DNA of 64,000 bases from Gnetum montanum (lineage: Eukaryota > Streptophyta > Gnetopsida > Gnetales > Gnetaceae): contig MNCI01002337.1 of assembly GCA_015680685.1 (NCBI GenBank), positions 394,196 through 458,195 on the forward strand. Reading direction: 5' to 3'. Both the position numbers and the translations under genes were made by a program. Every line of letters starts with the position of its first letter. The stretch's first letter is position 1. A model generated the notes under the pieces. It saw only the letters and a program-made list of their open reading frames with translations. It searched no databases and was not told where the DNA came from. This document shows, piece after piece, positions 21,071-32,955 of this stretch.

Positions 21071-23740
21071 ATGACCCGATCTATGAACATGAATCCAAAT
21101 CAGCCTTTCATGTCAATGTCTAACACATTTGACACCATGATCCACCTAAATCATGTTGTGCTAAGCCATGAATAATACAATTTTGTTTATGCAAAAATCC
21201 AAGCAAGATTACCAGTGGAATACCTTTACTTGGAGGCAAAACAAGACTATGAACAAGTCCACTAGGATGGATGGGAGTACAACCCCTCCTTGTTTAACAT
21301 AATCCCACTCATGGAGTCCTACCTCCAACTGTTGTCCCAACTCATCTATGCAAATGAGCATGATGTAGGAACAACCAACAAAGAAGCCTCACAAGAGAAA
21401 GAAGATGATTTTGAGGCCTGCTCCAAACATGAGAGCCCCCTCTACACTATCTTCCAACAACCACTACCTAGCACGGCCCCTCCTCAGTTCGGTCCACCCA
21501 TCCTCTTCAAGATGGCAATCATACTAGTTTGACCTTCCTTGTAAGTGATTGCTACATTTGCCTAATCCTATGCTCATGTAGGGGCCACCTCCTAGCTCCA
21601 AATGACTCAGGCATCCTATGTCTCTCTTATCTCATCGGTGTCCATGGTGTCTATCCTATCCACTCGTCTGTGGTCCACCTCAATCATCATGCCCATCCCT
21701 CAGCCAACACATCAACTAAACTTGTCTACTATGATGTTAAACTAGCAATGACCATCTACTATGACATTAAATTGGCAACAACCATTTGCTACAACATTAA
21801 ACTGGCAATGATCATTTGCTACAACGTTAAACTAGCAACAACTACCTACTACAATGTTAAACTAGCAAACTTTGCAATCAACAATTTGATTCTATGCTAT
21901 GCAACAAACACAAGCCCAGCCTATTCAACTAACTAGCACATCCCCAAGCTTGGATCAAGCATTCCATTTGATCCAAATTTTGATAAAGGAGATCAACCAA
22001 CTCAAAGTTGCCTCCTCTAAAATCGTCAAGGCGGTGGACTTCTACTGGGACAACCCCATAAGTCCTACAATCCCACTCTTAACTCTTCCAACTAGGGTCT
22101 AGCTACCTCAACTCACCAAGTACAAGGGTAAAGGAAACCCTAATGCACACTTGGTAACATTTCAATCTGAGTGCCTACTCATTCAAGCTTTGCAACATGC
22201 CATCATGCGAGTGTTCCCCATGTCACTCACTGGCAAGGCCTTAGACTGGTATCATGCACTACCCAAGGCCTCAATCTCTTCTTTGGAAGATCTCATAAGC
22301 CAATTTATGACATGCTTCAAGTACAATTTGAAACCTAGCGAAACCCTTAACCAACTTATGCAAGTCAAGCAGGGGCCCTTAGAGCCCATGCCAAAATTCC
22401 TCCAACACTGGAATGCCACATTGAGCAAAATGTGTGAATCCTTATCAGAGATGCATCAATTGGCCATCTTCAAGGATGTAATGAATGACTTTATCAAGTC
22501 AAAATTATACTACCTAGCCCAAAATTCTCATAGCTAAGCCTTTTCCCAAATAAAGGAAATAGAGGAGGCAACCCAAGCCAGTAATCACCCAGCCTATGTG
22601 GTCTATAGAAACCAACATGCAAGCAAAAAAATGCAATAATGACAATAGTGGCCACAAGCATAAAAGCAACCGACTGAGGCCCAACAGCCAAGTAGCCCAA
22701 GGCCCTAGTTTACAAAGCTGCCAAATCTGGCACTAACTCACCTATATTGGCAAGGGCTACCCCAAGGTCCAAATTTGAGTGCAAGGATCACTCAAAGTAT
22801 ACACTACTACCAATGGAATCGTCTGAATTATTGGAGGAACTCCTGAAAGTTAGGAAAATCCAATACAAACACATATCAAAGCTTGTCCACCAAAAACATG
22901 ATAGGTACTATGAACTACTGAGGACCCTACCTCAGTAGTACCAAATAAGCCCCCAATCCCACAACATTTCAAGCTAGACCAATACTATCATTACCATTAG
23001 ATGTCTAGTCATAGTATGGACAATTGTCATGCTTTGTAGGATGATCTACAAAGAATGATAGAATAGGGCCAATTGGTGCTTGACATAATGAGCCAATCCA
23101 ATGCAAATGATGCCCCCTATGTCATAAACTCCATTAGCATAGGTGGCAAGTCTAAACCTATGCAACAACCTTTTGTAATCAACATGTCTCCTAACAAGGC
23201 AAGGATCCCCTTGGCCTCCACAAGTAAGAGGCCTCTCTTTGTTATCAAAGTGTCACCTTGAGCACCCACAACACCCTTTGTGGCCAAGGTCCCCTAGCAA
23301 CCATCTGCTAAGACATTAAACTAACATGACACAGCAACAAAAACCACTAAGAAACCTTTCATCATCAAGGTGCTACAACAAGTTGTCCTTGCAACAACTC
23401 CTAAATCATCCTTTGTCATAAGGGTGTCACAACATGATGGCCCCTCACCTACCAGAAGCCCAACAGTGGGAAACATCTTGATCCCTCCTCCTTCAAAGGT
23501 TGATCCCATTAGTAACCTAGGTAGGCCTTCCAAGTGGTAATGCAAGAGGACAAACAAGCACCTCACAACCTCCATGGTTGAAGCAAAGGCCATAACTTGC
23601 AAGAAACAACCAAAAACTGGGTCCCCTAGCCCCAAGGAGGCCAAGCAATCCAAGTCTAAGTCCCCTCCATGAGAGACCCATCTCTCAAGCTGCATGGAGG
23701 AAGTTAAGGTCAACACAATGTCCAATGACAAGGACTTCAC
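21071..23740 (+). pseudogene. gag: Element K gag (broken)
   Basis: The frame starts at the ATG at 21071 ('MTRSMNMNPNQPFMSM') and is kept to at least 22537, interrupted only by stops. An N-terminal acidic region and a decapeptide repeat (21722-21871) precede the Retrotrans_gag-type core at 22110-22537: 'AHLVTFQSECLLIQALQH', 'FPMSLTGKALDWYHALP', 'SISSLEDLISQFMTCFK' and 'MQVKQGPLEPMPKFLQHW'. A Lys/Pro/Thr-rich stretch follows (22750-23700). No clear zinc knuckle is seen. The core is typical of plant Ty3/gypsy Gag. Confidence 0.82.
21722..21871 (+). repeat. 30-bp tandem repeat encoding a decapeptide in K gag
   Basis: Five 30-bp units read in the gag frame as LNWQQPFATT variants, with the Trp codon TGG turned to TAG in some units. 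Because the unit length is a multiple of three, all frames repeat every ten residues. Confidence 0.75.
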
Positions 23741-24415
23741 AACTATAATAGCTTAGGTAAAACAAATTCTTAAGCAAAAGAACATAATGTTGAGCTTGTA
23801 CAACCTGGTCATGAATCATTTTCTCACCACCAAGTGTTCGCCTAAATGGCCTCCATTCTTATTACAAAGGACATCCCTATAAATGAGAACACCATCTATG
23901 CAACGATGTTTCCCCTTAGACCATAGGAATTAGGTTCAACATCCCTAGTGTTTCACGATGATGTAGGCAAGGTCAACCCGAACAAGGGGAGGTCACTACA
24001 ACTTCATTATCAATTATCATATGTGTTGGGCAATGCACCATCTACAAAGTGCATGTCGATGATGGTGCAGCAACAAACGTAGTCCTGTACTCTATCATCG
24101 ACAAGTTAGGCCTAGTAGACAAAATTAGGCCAACCAAAACTATGTCTAAAATCCTTCAATGGATCATGCATCACTATCATGGGTACAATCAACTTACCCT
24201 TTGTGGTAGGAGAGAAATTCCCCTCTAATGTAGATTTCACTATCATAGAGGAGATGTTAGGCTTCAACCTGATCCTAGGCAAGCTTTGGCTAGCCCAACT
24301 ACGAGTTGTCTTCTCTTTCATCCATCAAGAAATCCACCTTCCATACAAAGGTGGTCAAGTTATCATCCATGGTAATAATGCCCCCCCCCCCCCCCCCTGG
24401 CTACCCACAACATAA
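23741..24415 (+). pseudogene. Element K protease (broken)
   Basis: The retropepsin active site reads 'VHVDDGAATNVVLYSIIDKLG' from 24049, with DDGA at 24058-24069 in place of the usual D-S/T-G-A. After a frame change, 24179-24415 carries 'INLPFVVGEKF', 'VDFTIIEEMLGFNLILGKLWL', with the ILG flap motif, and 'HQEIHLPYKGG'. It would process Gag. A run of 17 C near the end encodes a polyproline tail and is a slippage hot spot. No RT follows. Confidence 0.8.
24381..24397 (+). repeat. 17-base poly-C run
   Basis: An uninterrupted C homopolymer follows the protease; it reads as Pro residues before 'WLPTT'. Homopolymers of this length are unstable and prone to sequencing error. Confidence 0.9.
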
Positions 24416-27097
24416 ACATGGAGCAAGTTTCAGAGATGGAGTTTCTTGGTGGTACACTTGTGGCAACCAACGCAAGGCCTAAGGCTAACACCTAAATAAG
24501 TGGTTGAAGCCAACAGCCTCTCAAAGGATCATAAGCCTTGTGTGCCCCCTAATCCATGCCCAATTGGGAAGAAACCATGTGACCAAGACTTTTCCTTGGC
24601 CAAAAATGCATTAAGCGCTTGCTTACCCCTTTCCTCGATGGGCCATGCATTTTTGATTTTTGCTTGTGTTGCATTTCTTCATGCATTTACATTTCACCTA
24701 CTTTCCTAGTTTACACACTACTTTACTTTATTTATACATTTCTACTTTATTTACACATCCATCCACTTAGCTTATGCATTGCATTTGAAAAACATCAAAA
24801 ACACATAAAAATCATAAAAAATCATAAAAATACAAAAATATGTGGCTTGAAAAGGCCTTAAACTAACAATGACCTAAAATGACCTTAAACTATTATTGTG
24901 GCCCAAAATGGCCTTAAACTAGCACACATGCCCTAGAATGATCTTAAACTACCATTACAACATGAAATGGCCCAAAACTCTTGCTTCTCGCATTGCCTTC
25001 CTTTCATTTGTGCATTTTAATTCTGTTTATGACAATTGTTGCTTGATGTTGTTTTTCTAGTTGATTTTTGCAGGATCTTGCAGGCACACAACATGAGTAT
25101 GCATGCAGCATTGCACCTCACACAAGCAAAGTAAGCACTTGTTTTCCATGATGCCAAAAATTAGCACATGTAGTCTACTATAACTATAAACTAGCACAAA
25201 TCATCCTTGGGTCATGACGTTAAACTAACATAACAACACGTCCACTACGACATTAAATTGGCATAAAACATCTGCTATGATGTTAAACTAGCACAAAACA
25301 TTTGCTACAATGTTAAACTAGCATAGAATGTCCTTGGGATATGACATTAAACTAGCAGACATAGCATGATTCGCTATGATCTTAAAATGGCAACCCACCA
25401 TCTGCTATGATGTTAAACTAGCACATTAGTCTACTAGGACTATAAACTAGCACATCACAGTTTTCCAAGACCTTAAACTGGATCCATGGTCTACTAGAAC
25501 CTTAAACTAGCATAGCATGTAGTCTACTAAGACCTAAAACTAGGTTCACAGTTTAGCATCTATAGTTCAACACACATAGTTCTGCAAGCAAGCGAGTGTG
25601 AATACTTCCAACCCTTCATCACTTGCCCACACCTCTCAAGTAGGATGGGTTGGGGCATTGCAGTTACAGAATGAAGTTCACATCATCAAGAAAAATCCCT
25701 CTAGAACATTTGCAACGTCACCGCCCTTAGCATTTTGCTGATCTTTTGGAGATGCCTTCTAGCATCTTGCTGACCTTCTGGAGCTACCACCACCATCGCC
25801 AATCATCTTGGTTAGAGCTCTCATCATCAACACCACTCGTTGAAGAACCAATGGTACTATGGCCCAACCACAATACTACCATCCTCTAGCCATCACCATT
25901 TCCTAGACTTGGAAGAGCATCCAACACCGTGGCTTCCTACCGTGCTACTAGGTTTCCTAGCTCTTGCCCTTGGTGAGGACTCCTAAGAACTTGCATTGCC
26001 AATTCCTTCAACCACTTGGGTGCTCGCTTCTAGTATGGCTATTAGAGCTTTTGTAGCCTACCACCACTAGTGCCTACACTAGCCTTCCTACTTTGGACAC
26101 TGCATGCACCCGCAACTAACACAACATTCATGGCCCTTGCAATGCCCTTGCAAATAGAAGTTCGCTTTAATCTCACATGATGTGCTTATTTTTCTTGTTT
26201 TCTTTATGTTGCGTTTACAGGATGAAGCCTCAATGATGGTTGTTCAATGGTGCGTTTCACTATGGTGGCAAGTCACTGTACTGCTCTAATGTATCCACTT
26301 TGACTTGCCAAGCTACTCAAGAGTGCACATCCCTATCATCCCACTATAGCCTATTCACACTTACCCATTTACCTAACATTTTCCCACATTCCCAACAATC
26401 TTCTCTGATGCCCATGGCACCCTTCTTTCAGTCAACTGCAAAACCCTTGATGAATGTAATGTAACTCATCCCATGGGGAGCCTTTATGGGCTAGTCAAAG
26501 CCTAAATGTAACGCAAGTCATCCTAGCAAGGAAACACCTATCTTACAAATGTGACGCAGTTGCCTCTAAACAAATCTTGTTGAGCAGCACGTAGTCTACC
26601 TGACAATAAACATCTTCCAATTTTCAAAATAAAAAAAGAAAAGACAAGAGAAAAAAATAAAAAAAGAGAGAAAAAATGGTACAAAACAAGTGCCCAAGTA
26701 AAATAGCAAAGTTGCCATTTCATAACTAGTCTAACCCCAAATCGATCATCTCATAAGCAATCCAATGAGAGGTCAAAATCTTAGGGGCATGCCATCTCTA
26801 TATGGTGACTCCCTCACAAACACTCTAAAGAGGAATCATGATATCGCGGCAAGCCATCATGATGATACATCCTACAACTACATGCACAATGAGCATTCTT
26901 CCCAATCGCTATCCCTTGGTCCATCCCCTTAACCTACTCCATGCCCTACTTTATTCCTTTAGCACTCTCAAGAATAGTAAGGCATTGTCTAATTGGATAC
27001 TAATGAGTAGTGTTGATGTCTTGTTCACCGTGGTGTTTCATATTCTTTATCAACATCTCTTGGACCACTCTTCTAGATGTCAACAAAGAGGGGCCAA
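24416..27097 (+). other. Element K 3' region without RT or integrase
   Basis: This 2.7-kb stretch sits where RT, RNase H and integrase would be in an autonomous element. I see none of DGYSG, FMDD, TDHS, SDNG or YHPQ in any frame. It holds repeats related to the gag decapeptide repeat (24850-25560), C/T-rich sequence and a purine-rich tract (26620-26690). It ends in 'caacaaagaggggccaa', the likely PPT, at 27081-27097. Confidence 0.7.
24850..25560 (+). repeat. Tandem array related to the gag 30-bp repeat
   Basis: Some fifteen diverged units of 30-45 bp are built on 'gctatgatgttaaactagcac' and 'tctactagaaccttaaactagca'. The core is the same as in the 21722-21871 gag repeat. A lone unit is at about 23305-23330. 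Confidence 0.75.
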
Positions 27098-28788
27098 TGA
27101 AACATCACAAATTTTGGACTTTAGCACTTCAATTACAAATTTGTCGAAGTATTGATACTTGGTAAATTTTTCTAAGTGTTGGTTCTATGCTCCCTAGTGT
27201 AGCCAACATAGCATGCATCAAGGCCTATTTTGCAAAATTTTTTAAGTGTCAACAGTAGTTGCATGAAAATTTTTCTAAGTATCTTGCTATGTTGTCTCTC
27301 TCTCTGCTTACTACAATCCCTAGTGTAGCTAGCGTAGCACACACTTCCATGGCTAGTTTGCCCAAGTGTCAATCTAGAAGTTGTCAAGGTTTCTTGGGAT
27401 GAACAAAATAATTCAGCAAATTTTCTATCTCCTAGGTTGCCACATTTGCTACACTCCCTAGCTTAGCCAACATAGCACATGTTCCAATGGCTAGTTTGCC
27501 CAAGTGCCAAGCTAGAAGTTGTCAAGATTGCTTGGGATGGAAAAAATAGTTTAATAAATTTTATATCTTTTGGATTGCTATGCTCTACTATGCTCTCCAA
27601 TGTAGCACACTTTTTAGTACCTAATTTTGCCTAAGTGTTAAGCAAGAAGCTATCAAGCTAGCTCAACATGGAAGAGGCATTCGGCAAATTTTCTAACTCC
27701 TAAGGCTACCCCTCCTACTATGCTCTAGAGCATAACTACTGTAGAAAGAACAAGGACTACAATTTTTACCAAAGTGTCCATGTTACGCCCTATTCCCAAG
27801 GAGCATCCCATGTCCTGCACATAACACAAAATGAGTGTATAGTAACCAAAGTTAGAAAAATTTTCAAACTTTTTTTAGTCACCTCTAGACTTAGAAAATT
27901 TTTTGAATTTTTCTCATAATCCCACCTACCGCACTACCATGTGGCACCCAATCTACATTTTTGTTTAACCCTAGCCCTATAAATACCCATGCATCCCAAT
28001 GTTTTAGGGGTTGGGCTTCCATTTTTCATAGGTCGGCAATTGGCACTTTCATTTGGCATTTGGCATTTTGGCATCTTGGCACTTAGATCTATGGGAAAAC
28101 GAGACCTAGAGCACACCACACCAACAAAGAGGCATCCTTGCACTACACAGTACACCACAATCTCATTACAACCCTATAGAACACCACATCGTACACCACG
28201 GTGGCCAACCTAGTAGACATAGTTCATCACAGTGAGCACTCGAGTTCATAGCCCAACACCACCGACACTGTAACTATGCTTCCACTATGCCTGTCATATA
28301 CTATGTACCTTCTAAGATCCTTTTGGAGTTAACTATGCCCCTATTTGGGATGGTGTTCCATTTCTCTCTCCTATTTCTAGCATTTTTTTGCATTTTTCTT
28401 GCATCTTTTTGCACATTTTCACATATCATCACACTGTACTATGCTCGAGCGATAGTCTCCACTGGTTGACACCCTCATTTCATTCAAAAACCTTGGCTAC
28501 ACTTGCCCCCATTCCATCGCTATGATCTACACTTGGCACCATGAAACATTGCTTTGACCCTTAGCACCATTTTCATGTTGTTTGCACTTGCATTTTGGCT
28601 AACCATACCATCTCTCGATTGCACCCACCACCCCAATTACAACCAACAAAGTCCCTATTCAATTGACAAGACCATTTAGGGTACTTCACCTCCATTTTCT
28701 AGCAAGACCCTCACGTAGAGGTGAGGTTAAGACTATGCATTCATTGACCCCTCAATCATTCCAACCACCAACATTTTTGGTCATTACA
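27098..28788 (+). repeat. Element K 3' LTR (1691 bp)
   Basis: It starts TGAAACATCAC after the purine tract and ends CATTACA. It aligns with 18795-20474, with many substitutions, so the insertion is old. The TATA box is at about 27977-27985. Confidence 0.88.
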
Positions 28789-28793
28789 ATTGT

Positions 28794-28986
28794 TACCTCC
28801 TAGAATCCTAGTTTAATATTGAAATTTGGCTTTCAAAAGTGAGTGCTTGCTTTCAATAGCCCAGAGTTAAATGGAAATTTTAGCTTTTAAAAGTGAAGTC
28901 TTACTTCCAAAATCCTAAATTTAAATTAAAAATTTGACATCAGCCACTTGCCAAAGATTCTTTAGATTTTTTATTTACCTAAAATT
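28794..28986 (+). repeat. Satellite, right block, then unassigned sequence to the gap
   Basis: Satellite units resume after K ('ctcctagaatcctagtttaatattgaaattt', then 'aattttagcttttaaaagtgaagtc') and fade by about 28940. The last 46 bp before the Ns are unassigned. Confidence 0.75.
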
Positions 28987-28991
28987 NNNNN
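28987..28991. other. Assembly gap (5 N)
   Basis: The gap replaces the outer part of C's 3' LTR. By comparison with the 5' LTR about 205 bp of LTR, plus flank, are missing, so five Ns is not the true size. Confidence 0.9.
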
Positions 28992-29614
28992 TTTTTAACT
29001 CCTATGCTAAGAGGTGAAAGGTGAAGAGATTAAATGACTAACTTTCATTAACTATTTGCTAACTAAGTTCTAAGTATCCTAGCATGGGTATCCATTCCCA
29101 CTTACCGTACACACCCTGAACTAGTGTAACGCTACTGGGATTACCAAACACTACTCATTACTTGGTTACCAAGCATTACGCACGTGCTCGAAGTGGTCGT
29201 ACTGAATGCACTTAACTAGAAGAGTAAGGATTGAGAGAGATTAATTGTCTAAGAAAGAATTTAAACATTTAACATTAATTAATTCCTATTTAGCTTAGTC
29301 CACATGCTACAAGGTTTATCAGAAAGTTTGTCTTTATTGTCATACACAAATGTGTGCTTAGGTATAATTTGCTCAAATAAAGATCCATTCATTTTGAGAC
29401 TCCTACTATGGGCACACAGAAATTATTCTATCTCTGTAATGGTAAAACTGCTAGAGTCTAGCTAAGGCTCTAGATTTAGATGGAGAAACAAGGGAAAGCC
29501 ACCTCTTATTTATAGAACTGGCGATGGGCTACGATATTGCGTACGTGATATCGTAGGGGCCAATGCAATATCGTGTACGCAATATCGCAGTTGATACAAT
29601 ATCATGGCTCATCA
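28992..29614 (-). repeat. Element C 3' LTR (truncated by the gap)
   Basis: It matches 35211-35801 closely. The U3 end (29520-29614) carries GATATTGCGTACGTGATATC-type palindromes. The TATA box is the complement of 'cttatttatag' at 29504-29514. The PPT (complement of tacccccatgact, 29615-29627) is adjacent. Confidence 0.9.
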
Positions 29615-31382
29615 TACCCCCATGACTGAATGAAAACTCATCCTTGAATTCCTTACAAATATTGGGAAGGTATGGGATTATTGACTTGAATGATACTAAT
29701 GATGAATGGGATGACATGTGAACAGATCATCATTACAAAACATGGCAAAAATAGTGTTCATGACAACAGAGTGAACACTATACACATTTGACATCTAGCC
29801 TTATTTGGCAGTTGAGAGAGAAGAGAGAAAAGAGAGAGAAAAAAAGAAGTCTGTTGCTGCCGATGCCAAAATTTCACTTTTCGTTATCCATCCATAAGCA
29901 CGTCATCAATTTTGTTCCTTGCATAACTGCTTTAGCACTAGTCCATTCCAAGTCCAAATCCAATCCATTGTTGTATGATTTCCATCTACACACACAACAC
30001 AATCTTAAATTAGCAAGGGTAAATGAATCACAAAGCAGTTGATACCTTGCCTCCCTGTAAGGCCTGTTGTTGTGATATGGCTAATGTGGATCGGGAGATA
30101 TAATACTGGTGACTACCCGAGGTGTAGGGGTTAAGAGAAAATCAAAAAAATTGGACCAAGACCCCCATGACTAAGAGCAAACCTCCAGTAGTGAGAGAAT
30201 GGAAAAAGGTAAGGAATAAGAAGGATGGAGAAAAAGAAACAACGGCAACACCGATAAAATGGATGTCAAAGATGGAGATAAAAAAAATAAATGGTGATTG
30301 TAGAAATGTTTAAGGGAAAGAAATTAATGGATGCACCAAATAGGAATGCCAGTGGATCCTCCCCAAACTAGGCTCATACCCTTAATACCTTGACAATCCC
30401 ACATTCAAAGAGTTCGTAGGCTCTAGGAATGGCATTTGGAGACAAGAGCTAAAGTCTTAACCACAAGAATTTACAAAAAAGAAAACAATGCATCAACCAA
30501 AATATGGACTATTGATACAACCGGAAATGAGGTGAAAATGGAAAAAGAATTATGGAAAGAAGAGAATGAAATGGAGTCTCAAGAACAAGGTGGTGTACAG
30601 CCCCTTGTGTGTTAATGGTTAATGTGACTTAGTAGATCTCATTCAAAATATGGCCTCAAACCAACCACAACCAGTGACTTTGCATTAATACATTTGGCCC
30701 ATCCAGCCTCTTGAAGTAACACGAATACCTCTATCACAGAGTCACCACCATTCCCACGAAACGAAAAAGGAGAAAGTAGGAAGCAAGAAGGGCCTTAGTT
30801 AGAGGGAACATGTCTATTTTAGTTCCATAACTAGTGCTTGTAGCCTGGATGATTATTTTGTCTAAGGGGTGTGCTTTGAATTCTCACTATTTTTTATTTT
30901 TTTTTGTGTTTTGTGTGAGAACCACACCATGCAAAGACTTATTATTTTTATTAGCTCAGCTTCCCAATAATGGAGCAATGTTATAATGGTAAGGAAAATT
31001 CAAGAAGAAGACATCCAAGTACCCAAGAGAATGGCTAGTACAAATGCATCAAGTTCCCTTAAAGTCACATCCTTCTCAATCCTTGAGTCCTTCCTTAGTT
31101 TGATAAATACCCAGTTACCGATTCATTAATAGTTCTTATTATTGAGAAGGGACTGTACAGTTCCAAGCCAAGAGAGACCATAGAAATTCATGGATGCATG
31201 GATGACGTGGAATCATTGCTTGCTATATCAAAATAACCATACCAAAGTATCAACATCATAACTCAAATGTAAAAACCAAACATTAGCAATCAATGGAATA
31301 CAGTTCATACCATCTTCAGAGCACGTATTAAGTGACAAACCTTAACAAAAAAAAACAAATAAACACATAAATAAATGAAGAA
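29615..31382 (-). other. Element C non-coding 3' segment
   Basis: It is colinear with D's segment (41701-43439) and related to A, B and F. A single hairpin unit is at 30855-30943, followed on the plus strand by A-rich sequence. It has no protein similarity. Confidence 0.7.
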
Positions 31383-31511
31383 TTATGAACGATGTTGCAA
31401 AACAAAAACAAGAAAAGTTAAAGAAATTTGTAAAACAAAAATGTGTAAAACAAAAATTTCAAATGGAACTGAGGGTCGCAAATGATCAGCATAGGTGGTC
31501 ATCTCCCCCAT
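31383..31511 (-). CDS. Small hydrophobic-tailed ORF (C copy, 42 codons from MGEM)
   Basis: The frame reads 'MGEMTTYADHLRPSVPFEIF' followed by a Val/Leu/Phe-rich tail. The open frame extends upstream through 'FRSLPFNSV' to the deletion junction. Coding status is uncertain because the tail comes from repeated 'ttttgttttaca' DNA. Confidence 0.25.
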   Translation of the reverse strand: MGEMTTYADHLRPSVPFEIFVLHIFVLQISLTFLVFVLQHRS

Positions 31512-31551
31512 GACTGAATTGAAAGGGAGAGATCTGAAATAATGAGCACTT

Positions 31552-32260
31552 GTTTGAATTTTTTAGAAGTTTCCAAATTCTCCCAATTGATGTTTTTAGG
31601 TTAAGGGTTGAAAGTTGGCGATGCTCTCATTCCAATGTATCTATGCTTTCGATGTGGCTGCAAGTTGGTCCCCTAGTTAGTTCCATGCATATTGGTGAGC
31701 TTCTCTCTTGATTAGTTGTCAACCATTGGGTGTTTTCTTGTTGTGTGGTTTCTACATACAGGCACTTTTGTATGTTAATCTTAGGTGCATACCGATTGTA
31801 TGCAGGCAATGCTAAACATTCCTGTATGCAATCACACCATGTATCATTGTATGCAATGCATGGAACTTTCTTCTTCTCAATCTTTCCCAAAGTTTTTTCA
31901 TTAGATATTTCCAGGGAAAGATCACAGATTCCTAGGCATGCATTTACAATACTTAGCCATGCCCTTCCCATTATTATTGGGAATTCCCCTTTGTCATTGT
32001 TGACTTGTATCACTAGGAAATCAGCTGGATATAACCACCCACACATAGTGGTAATGATGTCCTCCACCAGTCCCAAGGGAACGGTGATGGACTGCTCAGC
32101 CAGCTCTAAGCAAATATTTCTCTTATTTAATGGAGGCAGGTTCCAAGCTTTATACATTTCTTGCGATATCCAGTTGACTCCGAAACCTGAGTCTAGAAGA
32201 GCTTTACAAGGTTCATTCCCAGTGACTTGGAGATAAATTAAGGGACTTCTAGGATCAGAG
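31552..32260 (-). pseudogene. Element C protease and linker (nearly open)
   Basis: The protease motif 'CKALLDSGFGVNWIS' lies near 32165-32210, with the catalytic Asp kept. From 32157 to 31627 the frame is open for 176 codons. It carries 'NLPPLNKRNICLELAEQSI', the flap 'FPIIMGRAWLS' and the Cys-rich linker ('VPCIAYNDTWCDCIQECL', 'IQKCLYVETTQQENTQWLT', 'ICMELTRGPTCSHI'). It then breaks off near 'KIQ', where sequence jumps to the integrase end. This is the best preserved protease in the window. Confidence 0.82.
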
Positions 32261-32955
32261 AATTTCCTAGGAAGGTGGCCCTCCTTGATCTAGTTAGTGA
32301 TGGTATGTGTTAACATAACCGTATGCGTTGAGCTCTGTTCTTGGTTTGAAGGGAGCTCCGAAGCCTTATTTGAAGGAGGAACATTCAGAGGTTCAACCGC
32401 TTGTGGTTGTGAGAGCTTGTTTGGGTTGTTGGTCCTAAAGAAAGGTCTTCTCTTTGTGTGGTTTTCAGAACTAGTAGTGGGTTGAAGGTTTACAGCTCTT
32501 GTAGCATTGCGTTGCTACGGTTGAGTAGGGAGTTCCCCTTGCATTGCTGGAGTAAGTGGTAATGGAGCTATTAGTGTAAGAGTGGTAGATGGATTTGGAG
32601 GATGGTATGCATGTAGTGTGTCTCTTCCAAGAGATGGAGTCCTGTAATACTCTCAAGCTTGGTAGTGATGTTGTGGGGTTGCATGACCAATAGAGTCACT
32701 TGGAGAGATTGGCTACTACACGTAGTAGCCATATGGATCTGGTTGCCGATAAGGGTATTGTTGTCTCGACGGTGGCATCTCCCATGACTATGGGTATTGC
32801 CACTGCTGGTGTTGTTCAATAGGTTGTGGCAAAGTTCCACTTGGATAATACATTAATGGTTTGTGGAAGTTCCTTGGGTTACCTTGGGAATAAGGTAAAT
32901 GATGGGGTGCTTGTTGTTTGTTAAGTCATGGGTTAAGTGCATACACCCCAAACTC
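32261..32955 (-). pseudogene. Element C proline-rich Gag-PR linker
   Basis: This is Pro/Gln/Tyr/His-rich, low-complexity sequence ('PPSRQQYPYRQPDPYGYYV', 'THTKRRPFFRTNNPNK') in the same order as in B and D. A few stops interrupt it. Confidence 0.65.

Larger units (their letters stand above)
18795..28788 (+). mobile_element. Element K: non-autonomous gag-protease LTR element (family 2)
   Basis: The 10-kb element has LTRs of about 1.69 kb starting TGAAACATCAC and ending CATTACA (CGTTATA in the 5' copy). Flanks are agtgt (18790-18794) and attgt (28789-28793), 4 of 5 identical, inside the satellite. The internal region encodes Gag and a retropepsin, then 2.7 kb without any protein similarity. 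No RT, RNase H or integrase block is visible in any frame, so it resembles the TR-GAG/LARD class. It would need enzymes from another element. Confidence 0.88.

Noticed and set aside
21722-21871. Regular 30-bp repeats that could suggest a CRISPR array
   Set aside because: Units are directly adjacent without unique spacers, lie in a retrotransposon gag frame, and the genome is eukaryotic.
23321-23740. 139-codon minus-strand frame
   Set aside because: It is antisense to the Lys/Pro/Thr-rich part of K gag and lacks recognisable motifs.
26538-26723. Hydrophobic minus-strand frame
   Set aside because: It is antisense to a purine-rich A/G tract; the Phe/Leu composition is a direct result of the tract.
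31730-32236. 168-codon plus-strand open frame
   Set aside because: It is the antisense shadow of the well-supported protease of element C.
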